From Hyaloperonospora brassicae (lineage: Eukaryota > Oomycota > Peronosporomycetes > Peronosporales > Peronosporaceae), in NCBI GenBank assembly GCA_947650285.1, contig CANTFL010000003.1, forward strand, positions 248,001 through 312,000: DNA of 64,000 nucleotides, read 5' to 3'. This document shows positions 36,501 through 46,696 of this stretch, piece by piece. Numbering within the stretch: the stretch's first letter is position 1; every line of letters starts with the position of its first letter. Both the position numbers and the translations under genes were made by a program. The notes under the pieces were generated by a model, which was given only the letters and a program-made list of their open reading frames with translations, ran no database searches and had not been told where the DNA came from.

Positions 36501-36596
36501 GGCCGAGACAGACGTCTGCGTGGTGCTGCTGCTGCCGTGCAGCGCCTGCACGAGCAGCGCCGTCTGGATCGCGAGCTTCACGGCTCGGGCGGCCAT
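33591..36596 (-). CDS. Secreted jacalin-domain protein with Lys/Glu repeats
   Basis: I chose ATG 36596 over the in-frame ATG 36842 because it starts a signal sequence (MAARAVKLAIQTALLVQALH). The product is 1001 residues, intronless, and a paralogue of the protein at 23018-26995. Residues about 135-241 contain three tandem repeats of 33-38 residues. Each repeat has an acidic EEEP(A/T)P block followed by a PKKxKKxKK lysine cluster and a Ser/Ala/Asp-rich spacer. A Gly/Met-rich stretch follows (about 270-322), then one jacalin-like domain (about 338-485, with FSDI and a VHGGDGGG loop). The C-terminal module shared with the paralogue comes last: a cysteine-rich CPTGY...CVAQCPLGYPVEC...CIPQNADC segment, three or more hydrophobic helices, and a terminal domain ending GLPGKGGGSLLLW. 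Predicted to enter the secretory pathway and bind sugars; the role of the basic repeats is unknown. Confidence 0.9.
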   Translation of the reverse strand: MAARAVKLAIQTALLVQALHGSSSTTQTSVSARGTAVSGNFESIQPPRPREAPGRVHSTDDNDDSVVESRGIFDGFSPNPADYKESDFKTTTPIPGTEPRPPTAEILAGLGSGLSALIPDNMKKAVMEDASLSASGSDEEEPAPKKAKKNKKAVSSANSGSSEALDEEESEAGSNEEEPTPKKTKKNKKAVLAADTGDSEALDEESEAGSNEEEPTPKKAKKAKKAVSAADLGSSGGSDEEMEGFADFFEDYGDDEGSTDESGSEGLDSLMLGAGSGADILSMFGGKGVEKDLDEDAFMSAVGGKLGGLAGLGGLGGGGMSMFEEDPTKPQHKKIDDGDIILGEVYGSKEHGRAFSDINNIKFGQMILNITLRGNKRLDKIELAVMTRDVVGNLVHGGDGGGAAHLAPELGDIITEVEVHWGKKDGKTRIFYMMMVTSGGKTISAGTKTPDHATLKAPPDFQFAGFHGRASGDGIFGVGAIYTRTGAQDLAVTDIMEVPDKGTSDIYNYDLTIRNWVGPAQAAADSACYQVRQGMSSMNTCPTGYKKDKKECVAQCPLGYPVECWRECIPQNADCMQEILSKAVSVAAAALSLASLGTFGTLFTTYKTMSFVIRCAVGIMNSVRNLMFYLRFRVTTVPRTEIEILMDKAFMLQIVIMDLPMAIAMCLGAPIPPSLQFSVMILTVVSVIVMMVVMIGEALFASKNNILLMLRESGAMNKSLKANTLELKDFINPDNATCGQEMRILTNRVISKVHEVRNKTKGAAPNDVRVVVSKSPIILRDVPVITNHCMGEIWENKTALSSYKTRHLIRKTLGVIINQLITDGTTDMGEKVAKQEKTLEYANVGLFVLSMFDPTGIAWMLQDFVQPVCGPTEYVGEIDDGPLSEALGLNTVGEAFTGSYGVWKKKGNGSVTILFESTDKYNVDVVVRVAGTKVDQVAVPAHGKATWTAHVKQLQDKTIYLDRWRPGWFGLPGKGGGSLLLWVPRSSEGGFLVMHARLNAS

Positions 36597-38690
36597 GATC
36601 GTGTCTTCGTGTCGTCGCGGGCGGACTGGCTGTCCGTCGATCGATCGATCAGTCGCTCTCGACAAGTACCGACACGTCGGACGCGATGGGGAGGGGCGAG
36701 CGAGCGAACAAGCAGAAGCAAAAGTGGCCGCTGGGAGCGCACGACTGTGAACAAACGGCCGCACTTGCGCTGGACGCGAGCGAATGGAGAATGGCGCGTC
36801 AAATCGCGCGCGCGGCGGGCGTTGTCGTCTGGGCGGCAGCACCAGCAGTGCGGAATTAGGTTTCGCCCGAACGAGTCAGTCCGGCGCCAGGTGGCGCGTT
36901 GCGCGCACGAGGGCCAAAAGAGCCCGTGGCGTGCGACGTGACGGTCGGGGGATAGGACACTGCCGGGCCGCGCAGGCGACTGGGGATGGGCATGGCGGCG
37001 AGATTCAAGCCGAAAAGCTGGGCGCCGGGGGAGAAACGGGTCGGCGGGCACGGCGCGCGCCTCGTAGCGACCGAAGCGCCGCGTGTCGCACGCTTCTTAT
37101 CAGGTCCCGCGAGCGACCAGCGACCAGCTGGCACGGCGGCGTACAAGTCCCCATGTTGCGCACAGACAGGCGACGAGTGGGGGGTGGGGGGGGGGGCTCT
37201 CGCCAAGCAAGAGAAGACTGCTGGTTGAGGGCGTGGCGAGACATGCGCGCCCGGGATCTGGGGCGACCAGTGCGGGGGGATGTGGGTGGATGGGTGGGTG
37301 GCCGACCAAATGTGCGGGGCGAGGTCGGCCGGCATTGCCAAAGCGCTTGCCCACGTGCACGCCAAGAAGAGCGACGTGGGCGGGTACAGCCGACCGTGAT
37401 GCCGGCTGACGTGCGCCGTGTGTGGGTGTGGGTGGGGGATTGTTTGTCGGACGGACAGCCCCTCTCGTGCGGGTCGCAACGACGGGAGGCGGTTGTCTCG
37501 CCGGGCGCGCTCCATGATGGAGCGCTCTCGTCGGTCGCGCCACACGTTGTTTCCCATGTCGTCCGGTCTGCTGCTGGGCCGTCTGGTGGTTGCAACTCCC
37601 CTAACTCTGCGCATCTGCTGGCAACCAGACAACTTGGCCGAACGCGGGGAACGACGACACGGTCGAGAAAAAAGCTGCCGCCCACGCGCTCGCACCGACG
37701 ACACACAGGAGGAGGACGTAGACAGCGATCGAAGAGGTGCACACGCACGCGTGGCGTTGACCGAGACGTCTTTGATTGGCGCCGGTTCTGTGGCCGAGGA
37801 AACTGCTGCTGCTGCTGCTGCTGCTGCTGCATGGGGTACTACTCTTGTAAGCGTTGCAGTTGAGCTTGCAGGGGGAAGGGCGAAACGGCTACTCCGCGTA
37901 GCAGCACAACAGGAGCAGACGGTCGGTTTAGCCAGCGCTCGTGGCAACTCAAAGATCGCGGGCTGGCTGCATCGACCCGAGGCGGAGTGCAGTTCCTACC
38001 ATGACCTGCATCGGTCTTCTCCGTGTTGACTCGAGACGTTGCAGTAGGCGACTCTGCAGTCGGCATGCGTGGCCGATACCGAAAGCTCGTGGTGCATTGG
38101 GCCAGATCGAAACGATGCCTGCACGCGAGGCTAGTCACTACTGCAAACAATCCAAAGGAGCCGTCTTGACTCGTCCCTGACGCGCCCCTCCGGCACGTCG
38201 TCAACCAAGTGGCCGTAGCACGTCCGGCCTGAGCGAGGCCTCGGCGCAGGACCGGGCCCAGCGCGCAGCGAACAGGGCGGCGACTCGAACGTGGATACAC
38301 ACGAGCAGAAACGACGTGTTCGTGCCTCGGTGCAACGTGTGGTCTCTGGCACTTTGCGTCGCCCTGCACGACGTGTCTTTCTGTCGGTTGCTCCCTCTCC
38401 TGTTCGCGCGCTGCACGACGCAGACGCCAGAAGTTTCTTCGCCTTGACCTGGTAAGACTGGTCCAGGCAAGGCAGTCCTCCCAGCTGTGCTGGCCCGTCA
38501 CATCGTCCGCCCAGTCGGGGAGGTTTGTGCATGTTTCTCCACGGTGGATAGGGCATCTGGGCCCGGCTAGACGCACGCGCGCTGACTGTACGCCGATACA
38601 CCTAAACATGAGCGCTCCTGGTCCGATGCCAGAGAACGGCCTCTGGGGCCCACAACGAACGGCAGCGGGTTGACGCTGTGCGCTCAAACG
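36597..38690. other. GC-rich patch upstream of the jacalin gene
   Basis: Strongly GC-rich, with long overlapping frames on both strands (up to 363 codons) that have no recognisable domain and low-complexity translations, so composition explains them. It includes a G-rich run at 37178-37196 and a (CTG)n repeat at 37803-37831. It probably contains the minus-strand promoter and 5' UTR of the gene starting at 36596. Confidence 0.5.
37803..37831 (+). repeat. (CTG)n microsatellite
   Basis: About nine to ten uninterrupted CTG units. Confidence 0.9.
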
Positions 38691-41600
38691 GCTTCTTCTC
38701 TACCCCCACAAAGCGAGTCTCGAATATTTCACAGTCCAGTCCATGTCCCCCTCGGCGTCAGCCCCTCGTTGCGAGCAGCTACTTTCGGCCATTGTTTCTC
38801 TCTCATCAAAGCTGAAGTGGATGGAGCTCTGTCTCGAGCATCCGCGATATCGCTTGGACGATTGCCCTTCACTGCAACGGGCGGTGCACTCAGTTGTTGT
38901 ATTAGTTGGGATAGGATCACCGGTGCCTGGACGCGCGTTGCTGCATGTGGTGAGGCAATCGCCGAGTCGCTGTCGACACTGACGTCGCTGTTTAGTTGAC
39001 TTTGGTACGTTACGGTCTACAACGTGTTCGAAGATGTCTGCAAAGTAGATAGTTTCGACGTGTCTTGCTATCCTTCTGCCCGATAAAAGCTAGCGTGCGA
39101 TGCGGTTGGCACTCACGTTTCGACGTTGCAGACGGTTTGGAGATAGATTGATCACTTGGACGCCAGTAATGTAAGTAAGTGTTCCTCCTGATTCGAGTTC
39201 GATGCTACATGTCTCTGGACCGTTCCGATCGTACGTCCATGCGCCACACAAAGACAAGATCTCGAACTCTGCCCACGTCCGCAACTTCGCGATCGAGAAC
39301 GACGGCCAACATCGATCTGTGTCGCACTTATGAGCATGAGCTAGCGACACACAGGAGGTCATCATTCTTCTTACAGCTTTACGGAAGTCCGAACCGATGT
39401 CGATGATGCCTTTCCAAGGCGCACCCGCTTCGACTTGAGCCACAACTCAAAGAAACAACGACCGATGGGGTGCGACGTTTTACAGTGCGAGAAAAGCAGT
39501 AAGTGTTAGTGCGCGAGTGTGTGACTCATCCTCAACGATATGTAGACGAGGAAATCAATGGAGCTGAACGACGCGTATTCATCTGGAGGATACAATGCAG
39601 CACGGACGCTTCTACCTGAACCGTGGATCAACGACGCTGGCCCTATTGCTTTCCACTCGGACGTTACGACTTGCAAAGCTTCGATGGCAACAGGCCGTGT
39701 ACAATCATCTTTGCTAGCGCTGTCAAAGGTCGTGCTTTATGCAAAGGAGGGAACATATGGAAAGCTAGAGCTTGCCAAGCAAAGTGCAGTTGGCACGACG
39801 CCAGAGGCTTCATAGCTGGCAAATGCAACAATCTGCATTCCCTTAGACACCGAGTCACCAAGGCATATAGCTGGTACACTAGCTATTCAATGACGCATCA
39901 TAGAGCGGCGCCATGGTAAAGAAGTGTGGGAACGCTACCTTGATAACATCGGCTGCCGGACGTTTTCGGACGTTGGTCCGTCAGCCGGTGTGGACTAGTG
40001 GGCCAAAGGTCGGCTCGGTGAGGAGCCGGGCAAGGGGAGAGCGTGGTCCGAACTTTGTTACGTGGCAATCAAAATCCGAGACAGCCTGGGTGCATTCAAT
40101 CAGTCGCTTACGTGCTCAACAGGTTCTTAGAAAAGCTCAGGCGTTCATTGCGAACGCGTCGATCGAAAAGTGCTCGCATGGACGTCGATTGCTTATCACG
40201 CGTGACCGATGCTGAGACAGGGCAGTTGCTCACACTTACGCTGATGACTGACGAAGGTGTACGTATCAACGCGGCCGCCAGCTCACGTGCATTGTGTTCT
40301 TCTGTCTGACAATGGATGCAGCGGGGCAAGCCATCATCCGAACGGATTACAGAAGACAGGAAAAAAAGAGCTACTGACCTGTTTTTCCTCTAGGAGTTCG
40401 ACCCTAAGCTCTTTCCGTCAAAAGAACGTTCCTGCGCTCTTCCGAGATGGAGCATATCGGGATCAGTGGTCATTGAACTGATCCCAGATCAAAGATCAAA
40501 TAACTGGGAAGAAATTTCCTCGCTCAAGGGCATACGCGACACCGTCCGGATGGTTCAAAGCCGAAATCAGGCAGCTTGCGCCTCTGGCAGATCTGTGAGC
40601 TTTAGACGTACCTTACGACTCGTAAAGCCCGAGCTAGCACACTTGCTCGCTTGCTGAAGACCGCACGTCCTTTTCTGCCAAAGTCGTGCGTCAATTGCGA
40701 TGTCCGTGCCGTTCAGCATCTTGATGCAGTTCTGAGTCCCAGCACGCGCGGGCCAGTGCGTCTGCGCGTTGCTTTGTGCACGTGCGTGAGAGCCATTTGC
40801 TGATCTGAACGATACAGCTGAACCTGGAAACCTTAAGGCCGAACGCCTGCGTCGCCACTCGGTCTCACGGTGGGAGCATTTCTTGGCCCTGTCGACGTGT
40901 GTCAGTGGTCAACACTGTGAATCATACGACATCGTGTACACAAGTCGTGTTGATGCTTCGTTCGCCTCCGCAGTTCGAGTGTATCGCACGTCAACCAGAG
41001 CAGATCCGGTGGAGTTACGCACAAACATCCGTTTTTGACCCGATCGGTTCTGCGCTCTCGTTCACGCCCACGGACAAGACGTTGAGATGGTAGTTCAGCA
41101 CGCGATCGATTTATGGACAATTTGCTTCCTCCACCCGTCGATGCTTGACATGCCGATTGCTGCATAGTGCAATGGCACACACACACACTTCCTCGAACCA
41201 GAGCCGCGAAGCGCATGCACACGCCCGTCCACAAGTCAGTGTAAGCTAACAACCAAATGTCCGATCCCGTTCTTGTGTGTCCGCAGTCAGCTCACGTCGG
41301 TCGACGCCTCCGCGTCCCATCATGGGCAGCCACTGACCACTTCGGCGGGAACGCTCCAGCGAGCTCACGTGGGTGGGGTTATGGTTCGGACATGCTCGCG
41401 CGCGGCCACCAGATGTGCGGCCGGCAGACCAGGTGAGGGTGTAAAAGAAGCGGTGACCGAGAGGCAGCTGCCATTGAAAGCCGGTATGATCAGTCTGCTT
41501 CACATCACAATAGCGTCGTCTTCAAATAGTGAGGGAGAATCGGGGCGGAAATGGCTGGCAATGAAGAGACGAGCGAGTTGATGCACATGAGATTTGTGCC

Positions 41601-41730
41601 TCAGCACTTGCCCGTCTTCTCAGCATGTTCCTGAGGCAAGTGAAGCTATCGCCCGTAGTTGCCACACCTACGGCACGCACGCGCATTCCCAAATTTTCAC
41701 GGTTCAGCTCAAGCCAGTCTTTTTCCCTTC
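38691..41730. other. Unresolved interval with gene-like fragments
   Basis: Several protein-like pieces exist, for example minus-strand 39090-39443 and plus-strand 40280-40480 and 40466-40657, but I could not assemble them into a product or recognise a family. They may be exons of an unknown gene or a decayed one. Confidence 0.3.
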
Positions 41731-41739
41731 GGGGCCGTC

Positions 41740-42170
41740 ACGTCGGAGGGAATCCTCCCCTTGGGGAGCCGACGTGGTCGAAGATCTGACGCGCGCACGC
41801 TGCACTCGCAGTCGCGGGTGTGGGCGTAGGAGACCGACGGGTCGCGCAAGCGGCCCTAGCAGGGGTGTTTTACGGACTGGAGGCGTACCCCGCGCCACGT
41901 GTCGCCGCTGCGGCGAGCGCACACTCCACGTCAAGGGGCCGCGCAAGCGGCTGAAGGGGGCCACCATCGCAGATGGTTGAGCTCCTCGGAGAGATATACG
42001 GCGGGTTGGCGTTCTCCACGCCACGCAGTCACTTCGGTGTTCGCACTCCACGTCGGGGGCCGCGCAAGCGGTCCTAAAGGGGTTTGTTGCCTTATATGGC
42101 AGCATACCCGCGTTGTACGTGCTGCCGCTCCGGCGGTACGCATGTCCCCAGTCTACTTGGTCGCGCCAGC
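41740..42170 (+). repeat. Degenerate tandem repeats of about 100-120 bp
   Basis: The anchor GCGCAAGCGG recurs at 41844, 41941 and 42062, each preceded by GGxC and, for the last two, by CACGTC(A/G)(A/G)GGGGC. Periods are 97 and 121 bp. A hairpin CTCCCC-TT-GGGGAG lies at the left end near 41755. The block is probably part of a mobile element. Confidence 0.55.
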
Positions 42171-44657
42171 GGTCATGATTGACTCGTAGTTGGCTTCGGT
42201 AGGAGGGTCTCTGACCTCGTTGCCGTCGCCCCTGGCTCTACGGAGCCCTTTAGTTGTCGACCCGATACCCGGGCCGTACTTCTTGTCACACTTATCAGTC
42301 GTTAGTTATCATAATAATGGACGTACTTGACACCACCCCCACAAACACACCCACACACCCACCTTCACACGCGCTTTTCTCAAGGCCAGAGGCCCTCCCA
42401 CACAGGGTATGCTTCACCCCACACACAAAACCACCCCTTCCTTTATCATCTTTGCGCGCACACACGTATAAAGAAGGCGTGTTCGCCTCCTTGGATCCGA
42501 ATGTCCGACGACACCTATCCGTATTATGTGCGTACAGACCGTATAGTGATAGACTGACTAGCTACGTAGTAGCTCTGTGGCCGCGAAACACGCACGCCGC
42601 TGACGTCGTTGCGTCCGGCGCAACCGAATCATTACTGCAGGAAGCGTCTCCGTTCAATCCGATCGATAGCTTTTGGAGCCAGACGACAGTCGCACTGACG
42701 ACTGCCGTCGCTAACGCAACGTCAAGGGCACCTGACTGGTGCTCCGCAGATGTTGTGTGAAGTCAGCCCTAGTAGCTTTAGCCGACGCGCGTCAGTTTCT
42801 CCTTGTGCTCTCTCTAGCGGAGAGCAAGAAGGTGACGAGACTGCGTCTGTACTGTCGATAGCGGTAAACGAAACGTGCGTGCTGCAGTTAGTTGAGTAGC
42901 TGTAGGTATTCGTCCGACCGAGTTGGATCACGGACGTAGAGGCAGGTGTCACGAACGCCACGTTCCGAATGGACAGCAGAGCAGTCTTTGACGCAGACGC
43001 GCTACTCTTACGTGCTCTAACGCGACTGAGGGCTTTGCACGGTCGTTACATTTGAAGCAAAGCATTGAGCTGAGAGCAGAGCTCGGTAAGACAAGATAGG
43101 GTGGGCGTGCAGCACACGCGCTTCCAACGCATGTTGCTTTAAACGCCGCAAGCGGTCCACGCGCAAACTCCATGCGCGTCGTACATTGCCTGAAAGCACA
43201 ATCCCAAAGATGGACGTATCTCTTCTGCAAGTAGCCAGGAAACATTTGGTAGCATTGCAAACGAGTCCTGTCTACGACAGGCTGACAAGCGCTGATCGGC
43301 TCTAGAGGTCAGAGACAGTGATCGTCGTGGCTCGAGAACGAGGAGTCTCTGTGCGACTACGAGTGCCTCTCTTGACAGAGGCTGCACAAGCTACGAAAGT
43401 CCGAGCAGCAGCGCTCTACTTTTGTATGCCGTATGCTGTGAGGTTCGCGTGACATTACCTCGTTGCAGTGAGGTGCTGGCAGCTACCACTAGCACCCACT
43501 CACCCACAGAAAATTGAGCGGGCAGTGAAGATACAGTGTGTCGCAAATGGAAGATGCGACAACAGCAGCATGTCCCTGGCCGGAGGGCTTCGACTGCATC
43601 GAGGGATGTGCAGCGAAACGCGATAGCGAGCAAATGAGAATAGAGTCATCATTGTAGACGTGCTAAAGCGCACAACTTACTCGCAACCCATCGTTCGGTA
43701 CTGCTACGAGAGTCGACGGCGCCAAGCGCCTCAGCGGCAAAAAGGCACTAGTGATGATACAGTCGGATCGGGAGGATAGGGCACGCGATCGATACCGCGT
43801 CGAACGCAGAGTGTTGTGGCACGCAGCATGGGCCACTGTAGCCGATCGAGTCGACGCTGCCGACAAAAGTTGCTGATAACTCAAGCCGAGTAAAGGATTA
43901 CGGCGTCCCGACGTGCGATCCAGACAGTAGGAGAGGGGTGTAGCGAAGCGTGTCAAAGCTGGTCCCTTCAATCCTCATCATCATCATCACCTCGGGGGAA
44001 GGTGCAGATTTCTGTCGCATGCGCGTGCCGCCGGAGCTGCTGTTTTCTTCCAGCTAGTGGATCCACTGCTGCGAGTGTCTCATTGATGGATGCGAGCTTC
44101 GCCCAGGTGAGAATGTTCCTGCGAATTATTTCGCGCGCCTCGGTAGCAGATGATTGATTCCTGTCTTCATGCCACTGCGATCAGTCCGAGTACATCATTG
44201 AATACGGACGAGCAGGTCAAGTCGACAACGCTGGCGCGAAAGTGGCGGCGCAAGAAGTCCTATTGTTGCTGCATCATACAATAGAAGCTACAGACAACGT
44301 TGCCGCGAAAAACAATGTGCTGCGCTCAGTCTTGTGATTCTACGCGCGGTCTCTTTCGTTTTGTAGTACAGCACGTACCTCGTGCATTATTAGTTGCATT
44401 CTTCTCGACTGGCATCATGGTGTGCAGCAACACGTTTCCAGCTTTTGTCAATCTGCGGCGCCGTTTCAGAGGAGCTAGTTTGCATACCAAACGACGAGCA
44501 TGATATGGAGTACGAGTCGTTGTTGGGCATTACACGATGTCGACGTGCTTTTGCTACCAATCGTGCGCGTCGCCACTAGGGCACTCGCGATTAACACAAT
44601 GCTCGCTAGTTTCATTTGCCGCCGATGACAGCTCACTCGAGCTGCAACATTGTGACT
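42171..44657. other. Interval without a recognised gene
   Basis: It includes C/A-rich low-complexity sequence at about 42335-42445. Frames up to 168 codons occur on both strands without domains. Confidence 0.4.
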
Positions 44658-46123
44658 TCATCTTTGGCCACTTGCAAATCGAGCCAAACGTCGACGTCGA
44701 AGCTCGCTTGCGTCAATGTGTCCATGATCACGTTGTTCAGGTTGCCATCGTGGAGCTTGCCAAGACCGATATTCTTCTTCTTGAAGTCGCTGTGCCAACT
44801 CTTCGTCCGTCTCGAACGATGAGGTGGACGATCCACGCGAAGCACGTTGCGGTGCACTTCTTGTGCCCATGTTTCGTCGGAGGGTGATCCGCTCCATTAG
44901 CTTCCGCAGACATCGATTGGTCCAGCGACTCCCGACGATCATAGTCGATCGCATCGATGGGAAACTAACGCACATGTATCCTGTTGAAGCGGACATTGCC
45001 AGGAAGTTAGACTCATAAAGTATCTGGGTGTCATGATGAATCCCTACTTTCTGTCCGCACACCATACCAGCTAGGATGCCACACATATGGCCCACGAACG
45101 AACTTTGCGGTACGAGGAGGTAGATTACCACCAGTTCTAGCCATGCTGCGTATTTCGTAGGCACTCGGAACCCGTGCACGAATGAAAACGCTGGGGAATC
45201 GTGGTTCAAAAGAACCTGCACAAGCGATCCACCGCAATCATTGTCCATGAGCCTTCGAGATGATACACCCGCAACTACTCGACACTTGCCTTCACTTACT
45301 TTTAGTGCGAAAAGGACGCCCGAGAAGCCCACACTACACTGGTGCAAAGGGTCCTACAAAGCAAAACGACTAAAGAGTGAGAACGCATCGAACTTGCACG
45401 TACTCAACAAGTACCGTTTGCGTTGCACGAACCGGTATCTGAAAGCATGTAGCAAGAACGAGTGCTACGACGACTACGAGAGTATGACTCAGGACGAGCA
45501 AGAGACCAACGGTCAGCAAGAAACGCACGCTTCCCAACTTGTGCTCCAGATTGTACCCTTTCCAAAGAAATGATATCCTGAACAACACAAAGAGAAAAGG
45601 TCAATGGAGGTTTGGTCCAGCCAGCCAGCCGTACACGTGCACATATGGACGAAAGCTTACATGTTGTGGTACAAGTGCCATTCATCTACGTGGATGAGAC
45701 CCGAGGCGACGATCCGCATGAGCTCAAACTTGTATAGAATTCGATCGGGACAGCTGCAGCACATTCAGAAAGCAATCTGGTCAATCTTGTTCATGTGTCC
45801 ACCTCCCGCCCTTCAGATACCACAGCAAGTTACTTGCAGAAAGTACGGAACAACGAGCTCGGGCGTGATGGTCTGTAGAAAGTGAAGGCTGTACATCAGT
45901 GCTACACACACCACAAGAGGTCGTGTCAGCAGTACGACGGCAACAAAGTTGTACAGATCAATTACTTTCGTTTGCACTTACCCATCAGTCCAAGTGTGGC
46001 GGGCGGTTTTCGATCCAGCTGTTGCACTTGACGCACGAGCATGAGCATCAATGCAACCGCATAATCATGACGACCCGAGTCAAAGTGGCCGCGTGCGCGA
46101 CGCCGATAGTTTGGTCCGACCAT
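44658..46123 (-). CDS. RHBDD1: RHBDD1-like rhomboid intramembrane protease
   Basis: Seven exons (46123-45982, 45901-45847, 45753-45661, 45577-45415, 45353-45300, 45215-45068, 44980-44658) join in frame to give 325 residues (human RHBDD1 has 315). Matches to RHBDD1 run throughout: the RKPPATLGLMALMYSL N-terminal helix, HVDEWHLYHNM, SFLWKGYNLEHKLGS, CSVGFSGVLFALK with catalytic Ser162, and VPTKYAAWLEL followed by SSFVGHMCGILAG with catalytic His212. The 50-residue Ser-His spacing fits the human enzyme (51). The tail has a DEELAQRLQEEEY ubiquitin-interacting-like helix and ends LRRRRLARF, as in the human protein. RHBDD1 cleaves ubiquitinated membrane proteins in ER-associated degradation. The exon 2/3 junction (donor GTACTT at 45846) is the least certain. 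It is divergent from S1P lyase. Confidence 0.9.
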
Positions 46124-46696
46124 GTTACGATGAACGTTTACAAAGTGGAAAAGGAATCAATTACATGTGTGTTTGCCATTGGTACCGAAAAAAACAGCGT
46201 CGAAATGTCGATTCGTTTTCTTTTTCCAGCATTTTCGCGAACGTTTTGGTGCGTACCTTTTGCAGATTGGTCGAGCCGCGGCCCGTCTGATCCTGTCTAA
46301 CCGCATATTACCCGCTCGCCCTGCAGCTCAGAGCATTTGCCAGCGAACCGAGAGAGAGAGTATGAATCAAAATCGAATGCTCGACTATTAACTTGCATCC
46401 TCTCTGCCCAGCCTATGTAGTGATTTCGAGAGGGTATCAGCTACTACAACTCCGCATCGACCGTCGCAGGCGGCCCCCGCTAGAGGCCCTCGCTTCACAA
46501 GCCATGCGACATGATACGAGCAACGCAACGAGCAAGACACGAGCAACGGCAACCAAGAGCAACGAGCAACGAGCAACACAACAGCCATCGAGCAACGAGC
46601 AACACAACTGCCATCGAGCAACACAACGAGCCACTCACCCATCAACAACCGTCGCCCCTGTCTTTCTCCACGTCCACTTTGGCATTGGCGACAAAC
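46124..46696. other. Shared upstream region of rhomboid and S1P lyase
   Basis: A 573-bp head-to-head intergenic region that should hold both promoters. It contains the minisatellite at 46541-46640. Confidence 0.7.
46541..46640 (+). repeat. GAGCAACACAAC minisatellite
   Basis: Irregular copies of GAGCAAC and GCCATCGAGCAACACAAC lie 57 bp or more upstream of the S1P lyase start codon. Confidence 0.8.

Noticed and set aside
36597..36842. N-terminal extension of the minus-strand jacalin protein
   Set aside because: Arg/Pro-rich low-complexity residues precede a good signal peptide starting at 36596.
36784..37947. 359-codon plus-strand and 363-codon minus-strand open frames
   Set aside because: They overlap each other in a GC-rich patch, give low-complexity Arg/Pro-rich translations and lack any domain.
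44658..45347. Single 229-codon frame as the whole rhomboid gene
   Set aside because: It reads through two introns (45216-45299 and 44981-45067); splicing joins conserved rhomboid blocks and adds four upstream exons.
46511..46696. N-terminal extension of S1P lyase
   Set aside because: It is translated minisatellite; the membrane helix follows ATG 46697.
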